Assembly: GCA_003142955.1 (NCBI GenBank)
Contig: PLOH01000119.1
Location: 11,522 to 44,133, forward strand
Direction: 5' to 3'
Source of the DNA: Opitutia bacterium
GTDB taxonomy: Bacteria > Verrucomicrobiota > Verrucomicrobiia > Opitutales > Opitutaceae
Length of the DNA stretch: 32,612 nt
In this document: positions 25,481 to 32,612 of the stretch, in pieces
Position numbering within the stretch: position 1 is the stretch's first letter
Layout of the letters: each line of letters begins with the position of its first letter
The notes under the pieces: generated by a model
The model's database searches: none
What the model saw: the letters and a program-made list of their open reading frames with translations, nothing else
What the model was told of the DNA's origin: nothing
Program-made: the position numbers and the translations under genes

Positions 25481-26412
25481 ATTACCCAGTCGGCGCCATC
25501 CTTGAGGTCGCTGGCAGTGATGATCGAGGCCTCTTTCTTGCGGCGCTGACGAACGACCAGGTTCTCCCCTCGGTTTTGGGCGATGCTGTTGGGCGGAATT
25601 GACTTCATGATCCAGACACTGGCGCCGACGATGGAATGGGCGCCGATGCAAGTATCGCCGCCCAGGATCGTGGCGTGGGCGTAGATGGTTACATGGTCCT
25701 CGACGTCGGGATGGCGTTTGACGCCTTTGATCGGATCGCCCGCGGAATCGACCTCGAACGATTTCGCTCCGAGGGTGACGCCTTGGTAGATCTTGACGTG
25801 AGCCCCGATCCGCGCGGTTTCGCCGATGACAACGCCGGTGCAGTGATCGATGAAGAAGTGCGGCCCGATTTGCGCGCCCGGATGGATGTCGGCGCCGGTG
25901 CGTTCGTGGGCGTATTCCGTCAGCATGCGCGGCAGCAGCGGCACGCCGAGTTGATACATCTCGTGGGCGATGCGCTGCAGCGAAATGACCAGGACGCAAG
26001 GATAGGCGAGAATGATCTCTTCCACGCTGCGCGCGGCCGGATCGCCATGGTAAGCGGCGGTGACGTCAGTCTGGATGATCTCCCTTACCGCCGGTAGGCG
26101 GCTGAGGATTGACTCGGTGAGTTCGCTGGCGTGGACGTCCGGCCCGGGATGGCGGGCGAAGCGCAGGCATTTTTCGATTTCGGTGGCCAGGCGGGCAGAA
26201 ATCTCTCCGAGACGACGTTCGATCACCGTGCCAATGTTCTTCTTGGTGACGGAGCTTTGTTCGAAGAAGCCGGGAAAGAGCACGTGCATCAGGTCCGACG
26301 CCAGCCGGTCGACCGACTCTTCCGACGGTAGATTCGCGCCATCGAGATGGTTGATGCCTCCATACGTTTCATAGGAAGCCAGCAGGGCCTGTTTGATGAG
26401 GTCGAGGGACAT
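25477..26412 (-). CDS. cysE: Serine O-acetyltransferase (EpsC/CysE type)
   Basis: The enzyme transfers acetyl from acetyl-CoA to L-serine, giving O-acetylserine for cysteine synthesis. The 311 residues comprise an alpha-helical N-terminal half and a left-handed beta-helix of hexapeptide repeats. DIHPGAQIGPHFFIDHCTG and VVIGETARIGAHVKIYQGVT carry the catalytic Asp-His region, followed by KRHPDVEDHVTIYAHATILGG split over adjoining turns. The long N-terminus resembles the EpsC subgroup. I prefer ATG 26412 over GTG 26427 because conservation does not reach the five extra residues; neither has a strong ribosome binding site. The C-terminus is extended past the barrel with a basic patch (RQRRKKEAS). 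It converges on pyrD, sharing the bases CTAG for both stops. Confidence 0.94.
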   Translation of the reverse strand: MSLDLIKQALLASYETYGGINHLDGANLPSEESVDRLASDLMHVLFPGFFEQSSVTKKNIGTVIERRLGEISARLATEIEKCLRFARHPGPDVHASELTESILSRLPAVREIIQTDVTAAYHGDPAARSVEEIILAYPCVLVISLQRIAHEMYQLGVPLLPRMLTEYAHERTGADIHPGAQIGPHFFIDHCTGVVIGETARIGAHVKIYQGVTLGAKSFEVDSAGDPIKGVKRHPDVEDHVTIYAHATILGGDTCIGAHSIVGASVWIMKSIPPNSIAQNRGENLVVRQRRKKEASIITASDLKDGADWVI

Positions 26413-26516
26413 GACCGGTAACGCCACAGCTTCGCCACGGAGGCTGTGACGTCAAATCGGATCCAGACGAGAAACGGGCCAGGGCTGATCTATTCTCGGG
26501 TAGAACGTCTGGTTTC

Positions 26517-26553
26517 CTCCCGCAGGGGGCTAGCTTGCTGCGCCCGGCGGGAG
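26517..26553. repeat. Inverted repeat downstream of the NHL-repeat gene
   Basis: CTCCCGC (26517-26523) and GCGGGAG (26547-26553) form a 7-bp stem around a 23-base loop that contains GCTAGC. It lies in the gap 26413-26602 between the NHL gene end and the serine acetyltransferase start. No T-run follows, so it is not a clear terminator. Nothing else was seen in this gap. Confidence 0.4.
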
Positions 26554-26602
26554 CACCGACACCGCTATCGAGTATGGTCGCGCCGTCCGCCCTGCTTGCT
26601 TA

Positions 26603-28273
26603 CTACCGCCGAGATCTCGCCAGCCAGGCCCGACGCGCGAGGGCGAGCACGCTGAGCATGCCGTAGAACCAAACGCTGGGTGCGCCGCCGCCGCCACCGC
26701 CCGCGTCGGACGATCCTCCTCCATTTCCTCCTCCGGAAGGGCCATTGACGACCAGCGTGACCACGTTGCTGCTAATCTCGCCTGAACTGTTTCGAACCAT
26801 GACCCAATAGGTGCCGGCATCGTTTCCCACTAGATTTGTCATCGTGATTGTTCTGCCGTGTCCGGGGATCCCCTCCACCGTCAGGGGGCCAATGTGGGTT
26901 ATCGAGTTCCACTCGAAATCCACATATGGCCCGCCTGTGGCTGCGGCGGTAAACGTGGCGGATCCTCCGACCGTGGCGATCACTCCCTGCGGCTGTTGCG
27001 TGATCACCGGAAGTCCCGGGAGGTAGGCGAGGCGGAGAGTGTCGTTGTTCGTGTCTGCGACGTAGACATTTCCGGAGCCGTCCACGGTGATTCCCGTCGG
27101 GAAATTAAAACGCACGGCGGCACTGAACCCATCGGCGCTGCCACTGGCCCCGGCCAGACCTGCCAGTGTGCCGACCGTTCCCGAGGCGGTAATTTCGCGC
27201 AGGGTGTGGTTGTCCGTGTCCGCCACGTAGAGATTGCCCGATGGGTCGACCCCGATACCCGAGGGAAAGTGGAACTGCGCCTGGCTGCTGGCACCGTCGA
27301 GGCTGCCGGCGATACCAGCTTGTCCGCTGACGGTGGTAACCGCGCCGGTACTCGTGACAATCCTTCGGATCGCGTTGTTGTTCGTGTCCGCGACGAAGAG
27401 ATTGCCCGAAGTATCCAGGGCTAATCCCTGCGGGCCATGGAACCGTGCCGCGGAGCCGGTGCCATCGGCAAGACCGCTCGCACTCGCGACGCCAGCAATC
27501 GTGGTGACCACGCCGGCGGAGGTGACCTTTCGGATGGTGTGGTTCAGGGTGTCCGCGACATAAAGGTTTCCCGTCGCATCCGCGACAATGCCGGACGGAC
27601 CGTTGAAACCGGCTGCCGAACCGGAGCCGTCGGCACTCCCCGCGTTTCCGGCCCGGCCGGCGAGGGTTGAAACAACACCAGCGGTGGTCACTTTTCGGAT
27701 CTCATTGTTGTCGGTATCGGCCACATAGACGTTTCCAGTGCCATCAACCGCCACGCCTGCGGGATGATTGAAGCGGGCGGCGGTGCCAGATCCGTCGCTG
27801 CTGCCGGTGACTCCGGCCTGACCCGCCAGGGTAGTCACGACCCCGACGGGGTTTGCAACGCTGGGGTAGAGATACGGCACCGGCACCGTGATCTTTCGTA
27901 CCGTGTTGTTGCTCGTGTCGGCGACGTAGAGATTGCCGGCCGCGTCGATCGCGACATCAGCGGGATTGGCGAACAACCCGGCGCTCCCGGTGCCGTCGGT
28001 CGAGCCGGCATTCCCGGCGGCGCCGGCGAGCGTGACAACGCCGTAGGATGTCACTTGATTCTGGGCCTTAAGCGTGACTTGCGACGAGAAACCCGCGAGC
28101 AGCAGGGCGGCGATCCGGAGGACTGCAGACCGCCCGGCAGGGGAGAAGGTGAGACATCGTAAAGAGCGGGAGAAAGTTCCAACGTGGCGGGCAGCAATCA
28201 GCGACGTTTCTCTTTCCACGATAAGCCGACAAAATTTCGTAAGCATAGTGATCGATTTGGGGAATGTTTTCAT
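26603..28273 (-). CDS. Secreted NHL-repeat beta-propeller protein with Ig-like domain and GAPSxWF C-terminal tail
   Basis: The 556-residue protein is probably exported: a hydrophobic segment (about 52-66) ending near LKAQ resembles a signal peptide preceded by an unusually long, basic leader, so the true start may be internal. Six NHL repeats follow, each with a TLAG..G..DG..G.A..F..P segment, then VDxxGNxYVADTxNNxxRK, which should form a six-bladed propeller. Then comes an Ig-like domain (PVITQQPQGVIATVGGSATF through DAGTYWVMVRNSSG). The C-terminus is glycine-rich, then GAPSVWF, a hydrophobic stretch (YGMLSVLALA) and basic RRAWLARSRR. That layout matches a sorting or anchoring signal of the PEP-CTERM kind without the PEP motif. 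Binding partner or substrate cannot be read from sequence. Confidence 0.88.
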   Translation of the reverse strand: MKTFPKSITMLTKFCRLIVERETSLIAARHVGTFSRSLRCLTFSPAGRSAVLRIAALLLAGFSSQVTLKAQNQVTSYGVVTLAGAAGNAGSTDGTGSAGLFANPADVAIDAAGNLYVADTSNNTVRKITVPVPYLYPSVANPVGVVTTLAGQAGVTGSSDGSGTAARFNHPAGVAVDGTGNVYVADTDNNEIRKVTTAGVVSTLAGRAGNAGSADGSGSAAGFNGPSGIVADATGNLYVADTLNHTIRKVTSAGVVTTIAGVASASGLADGTGSAARFHGPQGLALDTSGNLFVADTNNNAIRRIVTSTGAVTTVSGQAGIAGSLDGASSQAQFHFPSGIGVDPSGNLYVADTDNHTLREITASGTVGTLAGLAGASGSADGFSAAVRFNFPTGITVDGSGNVYVADTNNDTLRLAYLPGLPVITQQPQGVIATVGGSATFTAAATGGPYVDFEWNSITHIGPLTVEGIPGHGRTITMTNLVGNDAGTYWVMVRNSSGEISSNVVTLVVNGPSGGGNGGGSSDAGGGGGGAPSVWFYGMLSVLALARRAWLARSRR

Positions 28274-28651
28274 GGGAGTACGTGGCGAAATTCGCGCTGC
28301 AAGCCGGGGCGGTTGGCTTGAAAACCTGTCGATGTGCGCGACGGTATGTCAGCAAGGGCCGGCGCTCAGGTTTTCAATTGCATGAATAAGGCCAATTCCT
28401 GTGATCCAATCAGAATTAATTGATTATAAATAATTTAGATTACATATCGCTTGAATTCATGCAGATGAAGTCATCCGTGATTTGGTGGATAACAACCAAA
28501 GATAGTTCGCGGCGGACAGCGGATCGGTTGCAGGCAACCACCCATGGCTGACCACCCAACTATTTGATGACGCCATCCGGACCGTAGATAGGGTGGCGAT
28601 CCTGAACGAAAACGGTCGGTTCAACTATGGCGCCGTTCCCGTGGTTGATGA
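28274..28651. other. AT-rich gene-free stretch upstream of the NHL gene
   Basis: No convincing gene lies here. The part around 28405-28450 is strongly AT-rich compared with the rest of the window and includes TATAAT on the minus strand (28428-28423), but no good -35 at the right distance. It may hold the promoter of the NHL gene with a leader of about 150 bases. A DnaA-box-like GGTGGATAA occurs near 28484. The low GC suggests imported or decayed DNA. Confidence 0.4.
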
Positions 28652-29206
28652 TCAGGTTGCCAGAATACGGATTTCGAATACGCAACGTTTGTCGCCGCGC
28701 AAAACGGACTCTTTCAGTTCCACATGGACCTTCTTCTGTAACACCGTTTCCCAAGTGTGCTGCTGCCAGCCGAGCGAGCAGTTACAGACGACCTTCGGCG
28801 TGTGGTTTACCCGGCTGTTCAGGGGACAGAAACAATCCGCCCTTTCGTCGGAAGCCATCGTGATGATCCCCTTTTCCCAATCGCAGGTGATGTTATCGCC
28901 AGACGCGCTCTGCTTGACCGCCTTGCGGAAACCTTCGAGGTCGCCGCGGAATTTCTGGTGGGTGTCGTCGTACAAGCCGGAGCAATAGGTTCCCAGGTCG
29001 AACAGGGTCTCATTCAATGCTTTCTCGTCCATCCGGCTTGAGAGGATTTCCAGAAGCCTGGCATAGCGTTGTTTGACGAAGGGCAATCGCCAGTCGTCGG
29101 GGACCTTGGTCTCGGCGGCGGCTGACAGAGCCGGCGCCAGCACTCCGGCGGTGGCACAGGTGCACAGACCACAGGCGCAATTCTTCAGGAATTCTTTTCG
29201 ATTCAT
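28652..29206 (-). CDS. Exported Cys-rich protein of unknown function
   Basis: The 184-residue product starts MNRKEFLKNCACGLCTCAT and continues with a hydrophobic stretch to about residue 30, ending in SAAAE, like an export signal with unusual cysteines (C10, C12, C15, C17). A Tat or lipoprotein route is possible, but the single basic NRKEF motif lacks a twin arginine. The mature part has a helical region, ITCDWEKGIITMA, then ADCFCPL and VVCNCSLGWQQHTWE, giving paired cysteines that could bind metal or form disulfides. I do not recognise the family. AAAGGA lies eight bases before the ATG and overlaps the stop of the preceding small gene, so the two are probably co-translated. Confidence 0.72.
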   Translation of the reverse strand: MNRKEFLKNCACGLCTCATAGVLAPALSAAAETKVPDDWRLPFVKQRYARLLEILSSRMDEKALNETLFDLGTYCSGLYDDTHQKFRGDLEGFRKAVKQSASGDNITCDWEKGIITMASDERADCFCPLNSRVNHTPKVVCNCSLGWQQHTWETVLQKKVHVELKESVLRGDKRCVFEIRILAT

Positions 29207-29211
29207 GGAGG

Positions 29212-29412
29212 TTATCCTTTTCTTTCAGTTGCGAGGGGTATTGGCATTATTGGACCGGGTTTGTTTTCGCTGGAGTTCTCTCCGAGACCGTCCGCTCGTA
29301 GCGAAAACGCTCCAGTCCCCCAAAGCGTCAGCCCGATGCCGCCCTGGGCGATCGTTTTCAGGGCCGTCCGCCGCGTAACAGAAGGCGAAGGCGCCGTGTA
29401 CTCGGTTGTCAT
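29212..29412 (-). CDS. Small protein with twin-arginine-like signal, 66 residues
   Basis: The frame reads MTTEYTAPSPSVTRRTALK, then a hydrophobic segment (IAQGGIGLTLWGTGAFSL), then a short polar tail ending ATERKG. TRR before a moderately hydrophobic helix fits a Tat signal, with almost no mature domain after it. The start ATG overlaps the stop of an upstream remnant (sequence AATGA) and the stop lies five bases before the next gene. It may be a genuine small exported or membrane-anchored protein, or the leftover N-terminus of a larger Tat substrate. An upstream start at 29571 would give a longer product but its extra residues look like non-coding frame. Confidence 0.5.
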   Translation of the reverse strand: MTTEYTAPSPSVTRRTALKTIAQGGIGLTLWGTGAFSLRADGLGENSSENKPGPIMPIPLATERKG

Positions 29413-29498
29413 TTCTGGACGGTGAAGGAGACGGAGTATTCGGTGTTCTCCCACCTCAACTTCAACATGCCGCTGCCGGAGGGGTTTCCCTCTATTTT
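29409..29498 (-). pseudogene. 3' remnant of an unidentified gene
   Basis: The frame ending at TGA 29409 encodes NPSGSGMLKLRWENTEYSV and then SFTVQK at its end, which looks like the last beta strands of a larger protein. Its stop overlaps the next ATG as in coupled operon genes. Upstream of about 29498 the coding character is lost, and a stop (the end of the permease remnant) follows at 29570. I infer that the body of this gene was deleted. It is too short to name the family. Confidence 0.4.
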
Positions 29499-29567
29499 GT
29501 GAGGAGAGGCTGGAGATAAGGTCTTGCATGGGCGGTTGAGGGCTGAGCGTTGAGAACCGGAGGTTTG

Positions 29568-30134
29568 TCATTCCGCGCGCAGCGCAACCAATGGGTCAAC
29601 GCGCGTGGCCCGGCGGGCGGGCAGCCAGCAGGCAAACAGGGCGACCGAGAGCAGGACGAGCGCGACCACGGCGGACACGACGATCGGATCCGACGTTGTT
29701 GCGTTGTAGAGCTGACTGTAGATCAGCACGCTGGCGCCCAGGCTGCCGAGCGTTCCCAGGCCGAGCCCGATCGCAACGATCCTCAGTCCGTCTCTAAGAA
29801 TCAACGAGACGATTTTCCGCGCGTCGGCCCCGAGCGCGAGGCGGATCCCCATCTCTCGGGTGCGCTGGGCGACGGAATAGGCCATTACGCCGTAGATGCC
29901 GACGCAGGCGAGTGCGAGGGCGGTGCCGTTCATCGGCGTGGAGGAAACCTCGCCAACCCTGGACACGCCGGGAATCTGGGCGAGGTGCTCGAGAACCTCA
30001 CGGGTAAAGCGGACTCGATGATCGTTGGTCGGGGCCTTCGATCCGGGTTGCGTCAGGGTGAAAATCAGGACGTTCTCGCGATTGAATCCGGGGGATTTAA
30101 GGAGCCGCCGAACGGCGTATTTGAGGTCTTGCAT
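29568..30134 (-). pseudogene. Internally deleted ABC permease (duplicated orphan / MacB-like FtsX type)
   Basis: The 188-residue open frame joins three pieces of a permease that is normally about 800 residues. Residues 1-17 (MQDLKYAVRRLLKSPGF) are the standard N-terminus, but the first membrane helix that should follow is absent. Residues 18-69 match a periplasmic section (VREVLEH-like helix, PGVSRVGEVSSTPMNG). Residues 70-188 are the C-terminal FtsX domain, including YGVMAYSVAQRTREMGIRLA and the closing PARRATRVDPLVALRAE. Two in-frame deletions are the simplest explanation. The frame is open, so a product may still be made, but function as a transporter is unlikely. No ATP-binding partner is nearby. 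Confidence 0.75.
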
Positions 30135-30387
30135 GTTCCACGACAGTGGAGAATGGGCTGGCGCCTGCCTTTCTTTCCCGAGAGATGAAACTATGGTCCA
30201 GTCTGTCCTGCGGCGGCAGGCGGGTCGCCGCCATCTAGGCCAGAGAGCAAATGCAACCGGGCGACGCTTTCATCCGCGCCGGTCCATTTCTTCTTTTCGC
30301 ACTCTGGCGAAGGGCCCCATTGATATCACATTTGTTTTAGAGAGTCCATGGGCCGTGTCCCAATAGATATTCGCAGAATCCACCTAT
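30135..30387. other. Gap upstream of permease remnant
   Basis: No gene is supported here. A short GC-rich inverted repeat (GGCGGC and GCCGCC, around 30212-30234) is visible. The stretch nearer 30320-30380 is more AT-rich. It may be decayed coding DNA. Confidence 0.3.
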
Positions 30388-30520
30388 TGAGGATTACCTA
30401 TTGCAGTGACGGGCCTTGGCGTAGCGCGGAGCTTCAGCCCGCGCTTTCTGCGCTCGATAGTGCGGGCTGAAGCTCCGCACTACGCACGCCCAACACTGTC
30501 AATTCATTCGGTAATCCTCA
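30388..30520. repeat. Palindromic element with 11-bp terminal inverted repeats
   Basis: TGAGGATTACC (30388-30398) and GGTAATCCTCA (30510-30520) are perfect terminal inverted repeats. Inside, the 24-base arm at 30421-30444 (GTAGCGCGGAGCTTCAGCCC first) mirrors 30460-30483 with two mismatches that would be G-U pairs in RNA. The zones between also mirror each other partially (TTGCAGTG and CACTGTCAA). The whole 133-bp unit could fold into a long hairpin. It contains no gene and resembles a MITE or REPIN-type element. Confidence 0.75.
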
Positions 30521-30696
30521 GTAATCGACGCTGCCCTTTCATTCGGGCAGCCTTGCCAAGACGCCCTCAAAAACGGAATGTCGCCACCATCGGTCGTCTG
30601 CATTCTCGGGCCGTGAGCCACAACAGCCGCGTGGGAGAGGAAGATGAACAGCCGATTCTTGCCGAACGGATTGGAGGTGTCGGCGGTTGCGCCGGT

Positions 30697-31170
30697 TCAA
30701 TTGAAACGCTTTATTTCCCTCCGGCTGACCTTGTTGGTGACATAATGATCATTGAACATCAACAACTCGACCGTCTCCTCTGTCGCGCGGTGCAGATCAC
30801 CAAACTTGATGTCCTGGCCGATCACCTGCTGGTGGGCTTGGCCGTCACCTCCTATTATATTGGTCGTGACCGGGATAGACGCAATCTCCACGCGTTCCGC
30901 GCGTTCATTTGTCAGACGTTGATAGATCCAAATCTCGGCCTTCCCTTCCGGTGTCTTCATGGGTTTGACTGCACGGGGTGCGCCCATGATTTGCCGGACG
31001 GCATCGGCGGGCATGGCTTTGGTGAGGGCGGACTCCGGGTTGTCGGGAGAGACCGCGGCCGGTTTTGAACCCGGCGTGGCTTTGGCGGGACTGGAAGGCA
31101 AAACTGCGCCGGCTCCGTCGATTGCGAGCCCAAAGAGCGAAGCCCATATTAGCAGAGTATGAAGTTTCAT
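30697..31170 (-). CDS. Secreted BamE/SmpA-like small protein
   Basis: The 157-residue product has a clear signal peptide (MKLHTLLIWASLFGLAIDG, cleavage around AGA-V), then a proline/serine-rich linker. A short domain follows in which MPADAVRQIMGAPRAVKP and GKAEIWIYQR follow the BamE-like pattern of a helix, G-x-P and a W-x-Y strand. The rest (IASIPVTTNIIGGDGQ onward) is predicted beta with a C-terminal basic end. BamE-like folds occur in outer-membrane assembly factors and in many unrelated envelope proteins, so the role is open. No lipobox cysteine is present. The gene stands alone in the accessory region. Confidence 0.75.
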   Translation of the reverse strand: MKLHTLLIWASLFGLAIDGAGAVLPSSPAKATPGSKPAAVSPDNPESALTKAMPADAVRQIMGAPRAVKPMKTPEGKAEIWIYQRLTNERAERVEIASIPVTTNIIGGDGQAHQQVIGQDIKFGDLHRATEETVELLMFNDHYVTNKVSRREIKRFN

Positions 31171-31433
31171 GGTGATAAGTTAAAACACTCCAGGCGTTTC
31201 AGGTGGGGTTGTACCAGACGGAGAAAAGATTATTGTGGCTGATGTGTCCTCACGTCGAAGGGCTGCTCCGAATAAGTATTCCTTCGCTGGAGAGAAATGC
31301 ATCGTTCGTGCCAGATTATACGGTCTGGAGTAAGCGATTGAATTCTATCTCTTAGTGAAAGTTCGGAGAGATGGATGACCTTGGCTTCGTTTCACCCGTG
31401 GGACGACGGCTTCCCGGAATTGGGATAGAATTC
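31171..31433. other. Gap upstream of the BamE-like gene
   Basis: I see no gene in this stretch. It presumably contains the promoter of the BamE-like gene near 31171-31240, but no convincing -35/-10 pair stands out. It ends at the next palindromic element. Confidence 0.3.
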
Positions 31434-31560
31434 CTAGAAGCTGTCCGGATACTGCCAGGATCTGGAGGGCGGCGCGCTGTCGCCGCCGAATTTTCGAGCG
31501 GCGCTGACGGCGCAGCGCCCTCCACCCCTCAGGGCAACGGATTTTCCGGACAGCTTCTAG
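31434..31560. repeat. 127-bp palindromic element with 15-bp terminal inverted repeats
   Basis: CTAGAAGCTGTCCGG (31434-31448) and CCGGACAGCTTCTAG (31546-31560) are perfect inverted repeats. Nested inside are GGAGGGCG (31464-31471) and CGCCCTCC (31515-31522), flanking GC-rich sequences that partly mirror each other. No coding frame is present and no clear target-site duplication is visible. It looks like a non-autonomous mobile palindrome, possibly nested with a second repeat family. Confidence 0.75.
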
Positions 31561-31828
31561 CATCACCCTTGGCTGGTCTTTGAAGGGTATTCAGAGGGTG
31601 CGGTGTTTTGATTTAATGGAATGCGCTTGCGTCGGAGCCCTTCGCGCATCCCACAAACAGCAGAGATAATATTCCGCCCCTCAATATGAACCTCGCCGCC
31701 AGGAAGCACTGCTTCTCTGTGATCGACCCGTAACCTGGCCCCAGTGGCGTGCGAGCCTGGGCTGCGAGTTCCGAGGTCGGTGGCTCCGCCGGCCCCGGCC
31801 GTACCACCCTTCGCCAAAGACCACTTAA
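31561..31828. other. Gap before the secreted-protein remnant
   Basis: No gene is supported. Open frames in both directions across 31600-32200 have no coding character of their own. The sequence may include decayed upstream parts of the remnant that follows. Confidence 0.3.
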
Positions 31829-32447
31829 CCCGGCAGGCAGGTCAACATCGCCAACAGCTATCACATGCTGATGAGCGGCCAGCAACCCGCCAGCAACGCC
31901 TGGTTGTCCCTGCTGAGCTGGGACAAATCCACCAGCGGCGCCGGGCGGTATTTTCTCGAGGTGCCTGCCGGGAAGACCGCGACGTTCTCGGTCGTGCTCA
32001 CCTGGCACCGCACCATCACGCCCAACGCCAATTGGTCGGTGCTCACGCCTTCCCTGGCCGACCTGAACCTGCGGTTGTCGACGGCGAGCGCCGAATTCGC
32101 GGTTGGCGCGCTCGTGGCCGAAAGCCGCTCGCCCATCGACAATGTCGAGCATGTCTATCAACGGCGCCACCAGCAGCACGCTCAACTTGAACAACGTCCA
32201 GTCGGCCAATGCCGGCAGCTATGCCGTGACCGCCACAAACGGTTCGGGCTCGGTGACCAGCAGCCAAGCAATACTCACCGTCAACGCCGCTGGCGGTGGT
32301 AGTGGCGGCGGCGGCGAGACCGGTGGGGGAGGCGGTGGTGGGGCGCCCAGCCTGTGGTTTTGCGGCGCTCTGCTTCTGCTCGCCGCAATTCGCGGAATTC
32401 AGGGGCGGACGAAAGCCCGCGGGTCTGCGACTCCTGAGTCAGCCTGA
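31829..32447 (+). pseudogene. Broken secreted protein with Ig-like domain and GAPSxWF C-terminal tail
   Basis: Two coding pieces lie in different frames. The first (from about 31829 to near 32150) reads VNIANSYHMLMSG, later AGRYFLEVPAGKTATFSVVL, WSVLTPSLADLNLRL and SPIDNVEH. This resembles the C-terminal beta domain that follows some secreted subtilase-like proteases, though no catalytic domain is present. The second (about 32148-32447) reads SINGATSSTLNLNNVQSANA, then GSYAVTATNGSG (an Ig-like fold), a glycine run, GAPSLWF, a hydrophobic helix and basic residues. A stop at 31826 closes the first frame upstream. A deletion joining them out of frame near 32150 explains the data. Anything past 32447 to the window end shows no gene. 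Confidence 0.65.
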
Positions 32448-32612
32448 CTTAGGTTATCAGCCAGACTGGCGACCTCAGGGCGAGAAAAACTTAAGTCTCG
32501 TTTGACGGGCAATTGAGTTGGGGCTCAGGGCGGGAGTCGAACGGATTTCCCCACTGAAGCTAAGCCGGAATCATGCAATTGCTGGCAATTCTCCTCGTGC
32601 GCTCGCGAACCG

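Noticed and set aside
24203-25999. A 598-codon open frame on the minus strand opposite pyrD
   Set aside because: It is rich in Arg, Pro and His with no domain, and lies across pyrD and the cysE end, which have strong family motifs. It is a high-GC shadow frame.
28560-28754. A 64-codon minus-strand frame whose last 30 residues look protein-like
   Set aside because: The first half is the shadow of the Cys-rich gene and no start fits the second half. It could be a gene remnant, but there is too little to support it.
31613-32209. A 198-codon minus-strand frame opposite the broken secreted protein
   Set aside because: Its residues look like a shadow frame, whereas the plus strand has clear secreted-domain patterns.
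32481-32504. CGAGA / TCTCG stem followed by TTT as a terminator near the window end
   Set aside because: A five-base stem with a ten-base loop and only three T is too weak to call.
1-32612. tRNA, rRNA, CRISPR arrays, riboswitches and prophage genes
   Set aside because: I looked through the gaps on both strands and found no cloverleaf, regular spaced repeat, known aptamer pattern or phage/transposase protein. Without a covariance search, small RNAs cannot be excluded.

Overview
The window looks like a high-GC chromosome segment from a Verrucomicrobiota bacterium, most likely close to Opitutaceae. The basis is gene content and protein style: a long-form IspG, the uppS-cdsA-dxr-rseP-ispG chain leading into dnaA, an mre/mrdA rod operon, and secreted proteins with glycine-rich C-terminal anchors. 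The lineage is inferred, since no rRNA is present. I saw no tRNA, rRNA, CRISPR array, transposase or phage gene.

From 1 to 11.1 kb almost everything runs on the minus strand. In transcription order it is uppS, cdsA, dxr, rseP, ispG (prenyl carrier, phospholipid precursor, MEP isoprenoid pathway and site-2 protease), then a 571-base gap with DnaA-box-like sites, then dnaA, xylA, and a membrane protein cut by the window edge. From 11.2 to 18.4 kb there is a mixed block: an MTA-phosphorylase-like nucleosidase, a WbuC-type cupin, a beta-hydroxyacid dehydrogenase, and a MoxR / DUF58 / transglutaminase module. From 18.5 to 24.1 kb the minus strand carries the rod-shape operon mreB-mreC-mreD-mrdA, preceded by an unrecognised protein with a very acidic tail. 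pyrD and a serine acetyltransferase follow, converging with their stop codons overlapping.

From 26.4 kb to the end the character changes to loosely packed accessory DNA. It has an NHL-repeat secreted protein, small Tat-like and Cys-rich exported proteins, a BamE-like secreted protein, and at least three gene remnants. One is an ABC permease of the duplicated orphan type with two internal segments missing in frame. Another is a secreted protein whose two halves lie in different frames. Large palindromic elements sit between them. Two proteins of this region, one intact and one broken, end in the same unusual tail: a glycine run, then GAPS-x-WF, then a hydrophobic helix and basic residues. This looks like a protein-sorting signal of the PEP-CTERM kind with a different motif, and is the most interesting observation here.

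A second theme is short palindromic DNA. There are REP-like hairpins after the transglutaminase gene (one supplies its stop codon), three palindromic elements of about 125-175 bp, and repeat-derived peptide inserts inside IspG.
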